Shown here piece by piece: positions 13,819-16,176 of a stretch of DNA of 16,176 nucleotides. A model generated the notes under the pieces. The model ran no database searches, was not told the DNA's origin, and was given only the letters and a program-made list of their open reading frames with translations. Position 1 is the first letter of the stretch. Each line of letters begins with the position of its first letter. The stretch comes from Pseudomonadota bacterium. Its GTDB lineage: Bacteria; Desulfobacterota; Syntrophia; Syntrophales; UBA5619. The stretch covers positions 1 through 16,176 of the forward strand of contig JAHIMW010000143.1 in the NCBI GenBank assembly GCA_018896355.1, given 5' to 3'. The position numbers and the translations under genes are program-made.

Positions 13819-14213
13819 GCGGCTGTATCATTGACACCAACATACTCATTTATCATCTTGCCGGGGTCCTCACTGATCAAGCCGAACTAACTTTGGCAGA
13901 TGCGCTGGAAAGTGGTTCTTATATCTCAATCATCACCCGTATTGAATTGCTCGGGTGGCGGAAGCATTCCCCAGATTCCCTGAAAGCTGCAGAAGCACTG
14001 CTCCAGTCCGTCTCTGAAATTCCGCTGCATGAAGAGATAATCCAGCTATGCATTCGTTTTCGACAGAATTATCCTATAAAGCTTCCCGACGCCATTATTG
14101 CAGCGACGGCTCGGCACGTAAAAGTTCCGCTGATGACAAGAAATATGGCAGATTTTGAACGGGTTCCAGAACTGAAAATGGTAGACCCTTTTTCACAAAT
14201 TGCACATCAATAG
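13791..14213 (+). CDS. VapC-like PIN-domain ribonuclease toxin (first pair)
   Basis: PIN toxins are Mg2+-dependent RNases that stop growth by cutting tRNA or rRNA when their antitoxin is lost. The protein (140 residues from this start) shows the PIN acidic residues: IIDTNILIY (D15), TRIELLGW (E52), LPDAIIAATA (D100) and MTRNMADF (N118/D121). The true start is uncertain. ATG 13791 and ATG 13803 both lie within the antitoxin gene without a good ribosome site, and GTG 13815 overlaps the antitoxin stop by 4 bp (GTGA). All keep the first catalytic Asp. Translation is probably coupled to the antitoxin. Confidence 0.88.
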   Translation: MDKKMGPLVSGCIIDTNILIYHLAGVLTDQAELTLADALESGSYISIITRIELLGWRKHSPDSLKAAEALLQSVSEIPLHEEIIQLCIRFRQNYPIKLPDAIIAATARHVKVPLMTRNMADFERVPELKMVDPFSQIAHQ

Positions 14214-14257
14214 GAACCCGTTTTCATCCGCGATCAATATTTTAATGCCAAATGAAC

Positions 14258-14332
14258 TACCCCGCCGCAAGCAGCGGGGTATCAAGGCGGTTTAGTCAAT
14301 CTATTCGCCCCAAGGGGCGGGGAATTTACCCC
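14258..14332. repeat. REP-like double hairpin
   Basis: taccccgc (14258-14265) pairs with gcggggta (14274-14281). About 24 bp on, cgcccc (14306-14311) pairs with ggggcg (14314-14319), and gggg (14319-14322) can pair with cccc (14329-14332). Two GC hairpins in an AT-rich gap resemble a REP/BIME unit of the type mobilised by TnpA-REP (RAYT) transposases. It may also terminate vapC transcription. No transposase is nearby. The gap 14214-14413 holds nothing else that I recognise. Confidence 0.55.
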
Positions 14333-14413
14333 GAGAGATTAAATAGTTAGTATATCACAATCTTTGCGAAAAGCGCCATACATTCATTTTCAAGAAGAAT
14401 CATAGAATAACAC

Positions 14414-14776
14414 TTGAAGAACCATTCCAATAATATCTCCGGGGAAACCATCGAACAAGCATCGGATGTTCGGAATTCAGAGATTGTTTTGAATCCAGAA
14501 CTATTGGTCGATTTTGCTAACTGCAAGTACAAGGCAGCGCAACGGATCGCATTTCCGTCCTTCCCAAACTCGCCAAGTGAAATAGAAGCCATTCAAAAAT
14601 ATCACCAAGGATTGCTGAAGGAAAGATGGCGTCCAATAACCAATGATGGGTATGAAGCTTTCAACGGAACACTTTGTTCGTCCGCTGATTTCCGTACACT
14701 ATCCATTCGTGTCTTTGGCAATGTCAGGCTGATATACAATAGGCTACAATGTGATGTGGATGGTATCGAGAAATAA
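14414..14776 (+). CDS. Unrecognised 120-aa ORF, possibly the front fragment of a RecB-like nuclease
   Basis: The frame opens with TTG, has no visible ribosome site, and is closed upstream by a TAA, so it may be a fragment rather than a working gene. Residues 28-50 (LVDFANCKYKAAQRIAFPSF) and the following helix with EIEAIQKYHQGLLKERW faintly recall the start of TM0106-type RecB-like nucleases (a Cys in a short helix, then an acidic helix). No catalytic PD-(D/E)XK core is present before the stop. It lies between two toxin-antitoxin pairs in an AT-rich stretch. The following 164 bp (14777-14940) contain no convincing gene. Confidence 0.35.
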   Translation: MKNHSNNISGETIEQASDVRNSEIVLNPELLVDFANCKYKAAQRIAFPSFPNSPSEIEAIQKYHQGLLKERWRPITNDGYEAFNGTLCSSADFRTLSIRVFGNVRLIYNRLQCDVDGIEK

Positions 14777-14940
14777 TAATCGACATGATAGAGCTTATTG
14801 ATAAGGTGAAATCGAGGGTCATATTATTTCAGCATAATCCCTTTTCAAGCCAGAAAGTCCGCAAGAACTGGATAATCGGACCATCGGTTCCGGAAAGGCA
14901 GCGGGAAAGTGACCGGATTGCGGTGGGCCTCCCTTTTCCC

Positions 14941-14989
14941 TTGCACCTACCCAACTCTTGCGATATAATTCTTACCAGATTCTTACCAG
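14941..14989 (+). promoter_or_regulatory. Strong promoter with direct-repeat operator for the second VapBC pair
   Basis: TTGCAC (14941-14946), a 17-bp spacer and a perfect TATAAT (14964-14969) form the best promoter in the window. Two exact tandem copies of attcttaccag (14968-14978 and 14979-14989) begin in the -10 box and cover the start site. They lie just where a VapB dimer could bind to repress its own operon. Confidence 0.75.
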
Positions 14990-14999
14990 GAGGTACACC

Positions 15000-15251
15000 A
15001 TGGAAACGGTCAGGTTATCAAGTAAGGGGCAATTCGTTCTTCCCAAATCGATCCGCGACCTTCATCACTGGGGTCCAGGAACCGAGCTGGTGATATTGGA
15101 GCGGGATTCGGAAGTAGTCATAACGGCTGCCAGGCCCTTTGCCGCGAGCCGGCTTGAACCGCCCGACACTCCATCCGTCTATACCGGCAAGCCTTTGACA
15201 ATTGAGGAGATGGACCGGGCCATTGAAGCAGAGGCCGGGAAACAGCGATGA
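15000..15251 (+). CDS. vapB: VapB antitoxin, AbrB/MazE-type DNA-binding
   Basis: This 83-residue protein starts with METVRLSSKGQFVLPKSIRD, the SpoVT-AbrB swapped-hairpin DNA-binding fold, and ends with an acidic toxin-binding tail (TIEEMDRAIEAEAGK). AGGAGG at 14988-14993, 6 nt before the ATG at 15000, fixes the start. An upstream in-frame ATG at 14958 falls inside the promoter spacer and is rejected. The stop overlaps the toxin start by 4 bp. It should neutralise the downstream PIN toxin and repress the operon through the tandem repeats upstream. Confidence 0.92.
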   Translation: METVRLSSKGQFVLPKSIRDLHHWGPGTELVILERDSEVVITAARPFAASRLEPPDTPSVYTGKPLTIEEMDRAIEAEAGKQR

Positions 15252-15649
15252 TTGCCGTTGATACCAATATACTGGTCCGCTATGCGGTCAAGGATGACAA
15301 GCGCCAGACGGCATTGGCAACCAGTTTCATTGCTGATAATGAGTGCCGCGTCCTGAAATCTGTCATACTTGAACTGGTTTGGGTTCTGTCATCTTCATCT
15401 GGTTATAATCTCACCCGAAAAGTTGTTACTGAACGATTACGCCATATTATGGGCCTTCCAACCATAGATACGGAGGACGTGGTTCAGGTTGCGCAGGCCA
15501 TCAACTGGTATGAAAAGGGGATGGATTTTGCCGATGCGCTTCACCTCGCGTCAAGTTGTAAAATGAAGGGTTTTGCAACCTTGGATGGCAAAATGAGTCG
15601 GAAGGCATTACAGATAGCACCTACGCAGAATATTCTACTGGTGGAATGA
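15248..15649 (+). CDS. vapC: VapC PIN-domain ribonuclease toxin (second pair)
   Basis: This 133-residue PIN-domain RNase has all expected acidic residues: VDTNILVRY (D5), LELVWVL (E42), MDFADALHL (D93/D96) and TLDGKM (D113). ATGA overlap with the antitoxin gene shows translational coupling. Its sequence is unlike that of the PIN toxin at 13791-14213, so the two pairs are separate acquisitions rather than a duplication. The RNA target is unknown. Confidence 0.93.
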   Translation: MIAVDTNILVRYAVKDDKRQTALATSFIADNECRVLKSVILELVWVLSSSSGYNLTRKVVTERLRHIMGLPTIDTEDVVQVAQAINWYEKGMDFADALHLASSCKMKGFATLDGKMSRKALQIAPTQNILLVE

Positions 15650-15682
15650 GAAGATTGCGGCGACCCCGAAAAAAATCAACCC

Positions 15683-15811
15683 CTACCTTTCGCTGCTTTG
15701 GCGATGCTGGGCAACCCACTCTTTCAGTGCGGCATCAATGCGTGCTTCCGGGATCAGATTTCCAGGTTGCACGAAGGTCTCAATGCGAATTCGGAGGGGG
15801 AATTTGACGTG
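15683..15811 (-). pseudogene. C-terminal fragment of an unidentified protein
   Basis: The minus strand has a coding-like frame of about 41 codons between stops: PHVKFPLRIRIETFVQPGNL followed by IPEARIDAALKEWVAQHR, ending at TAG (15685-15683). It has no start codon with a ribosome site. The frame breaks just where the GTG of the next plus-strand gene begins, so it looks like the tail of a lost gene. I do not recognise the family. It fills the gap between vapC and the last gene. Confidence 0.35.
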
Positions 15812-16176
15812 GGGCTGTTTTTACTGAGTTTTTTTCTGATCTACGGCGGTTTTCATTTTTACTTTTTTCTGAAGATCCGGGCGGCGTTCGCCCCCGGGGT
15901 CGCCGCCCAGACCCTCCTGATCGCACTGCTGCTCCTCGGTATGATGACGCCGATCATTGTCCGCGCCTCGGAGCGTTACGGGTTGGAGGTTGTCGCACGT
16001 CTCGTTTCCTGGACCGGCTACCTCTGGATGGCGATGATCCTGCTCTTCTTCTCGGTCGCCCTTCTGCTCGAGTTCTACCGCCTCTTTGTCCATCTGGCCG
16101 GCCTGATTTTCCGGACCGATGTCGGCGCGCTTCTCCCGTCGGCACGGACGCTCTTTCTGATTCCCGCGCTGGCCGC
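15809..16176 (+). CDS. Multi-pass membrane protein, 3' partial; possibly an N-terminally anchored metallophosphoesterase
   Basis: The open frame from GTG 15809 (GGAGGGGG at 15793-15800, 8 nt upstream) runs off the right edge after about 122 codons. It encodes a string of hydrophobic helices: VGLFLLSFFLIYGGFHFYFF, a second at about 15903-15960, a third with GYLWMAMILLFFSVALLLEF, and the beginning of a fourth near the edge. The GGFHFYFF and YLWMAM patterns recall the membrane region of calcineurin-like metallophosphoesterases of the YkuE type, which carry their metal site further downstream, out of view here. High GC marks the return to backbone sequence after the toxin-antitoxin island. Membrane protein is certain; the enzyme class is a guess. 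Confidence 0.65.
   Translation, partial: MGLFLLSFFLIYGGFHFYFFLKIRAAFAPGVAAQTLLIALLLLGMMTPIIVRASERYGLEVVARLVSWTGYLWMAMILLFFSVALLLEFYRLFVHLAGLIFRTDVGALLPSARTLFLIPALA

Noticed and set aside
14958..15002. Earlier ATG for the second antitoxin
   Set aside because: It lies between the -35 and -10 boxes of a strong promoter and would be upstream of the transcript start; ATG 15000 has a full AGGAGG site.
14785..15093. 102-codon plus-strand ORF upstream of and overlapping the second antitoxin
   Set aside because: It reads through the vapB promoter and ribosome site in another frame and has no recognisable motif.

Overview
The window looks like the chromosome of an anaerobic deltaproteobacterium (Desulfobacterota, perhaps Syntrophales-like). 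The reasons are a tungsten-type aldehyde:ferredoxin oxidoreductase, nickel-pincer cofactor genes, a GC-rich metabolic backbone, and small palindromic repeats of a kind I associate with these genomes. No rRNA or marker gene is present, so this placement is inference.

Layout. (1) Positions 1-2670, + strand: an ECF-type nickel/cobalt transporter, made of a CbiM/NikM-type protein fused to a PDGLE (NikN-like) domain, then CbiQ and CbiO. (2) 2776-4008, - strand: an AT-rich, probably exported phosphatidylserine-decarboxylase-family enzyme. It sits between the intact cbiO and a 108-bp relic of a second cbiO (4058-4165). (3) 4199-8179, - strand: an operon reading larE, larB, larC and a MetE/UROD-like zinc methyltransferase-fold gene. 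LarB, LarE and LarC make the nickel-pincer nucleotide (NPN) cofactor, so the neighbouring transporter most likely supplies nickel, as LarMNQO does in lactobacilli. No LarA-type racemase lies in the window. A MITE-like element separates larB from larC. (4) 8292-9595, - strand: two genes that have each lost their middle, a 3-hydroxyisobutyrate/threonate dehydrogenase relic and an acyl-CoA ligase relic. (5) 9797-11980, + strand: an intact 727-aa AOR-family oxidoreductase. (6) 12151-13248, - strand: an exported MsrA-MsrB methionine sulfoxide reductase. (7) 13343-15649: a toxin-antitoxin island with a PIN-toxin fragment, two VapBC-like pairs, a REP-like double hairpin and an orphan fragment. (8) 15809 to the end: the start of a multi-pass membrane protein, possibly a metallophosphoesterase.

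Two copies of a 142-144 bp palindromic repeat lie in inverted orientation (8649-8790 and 11988-12131), bracketing the ligase relic and the AOR gene.

The strongest themes are nickel uptake coupled to NPN synthesis, with a methyltransferase-fold partner joined by translational coupling, and repeated rearrangement: a duplicated segment inside cbiM, a second-cbiO relic, two genes with internal deletions, and a cut-down PIN toxin. I see no CRISPR array, tRNA, rRNA or intact insertion sequence.
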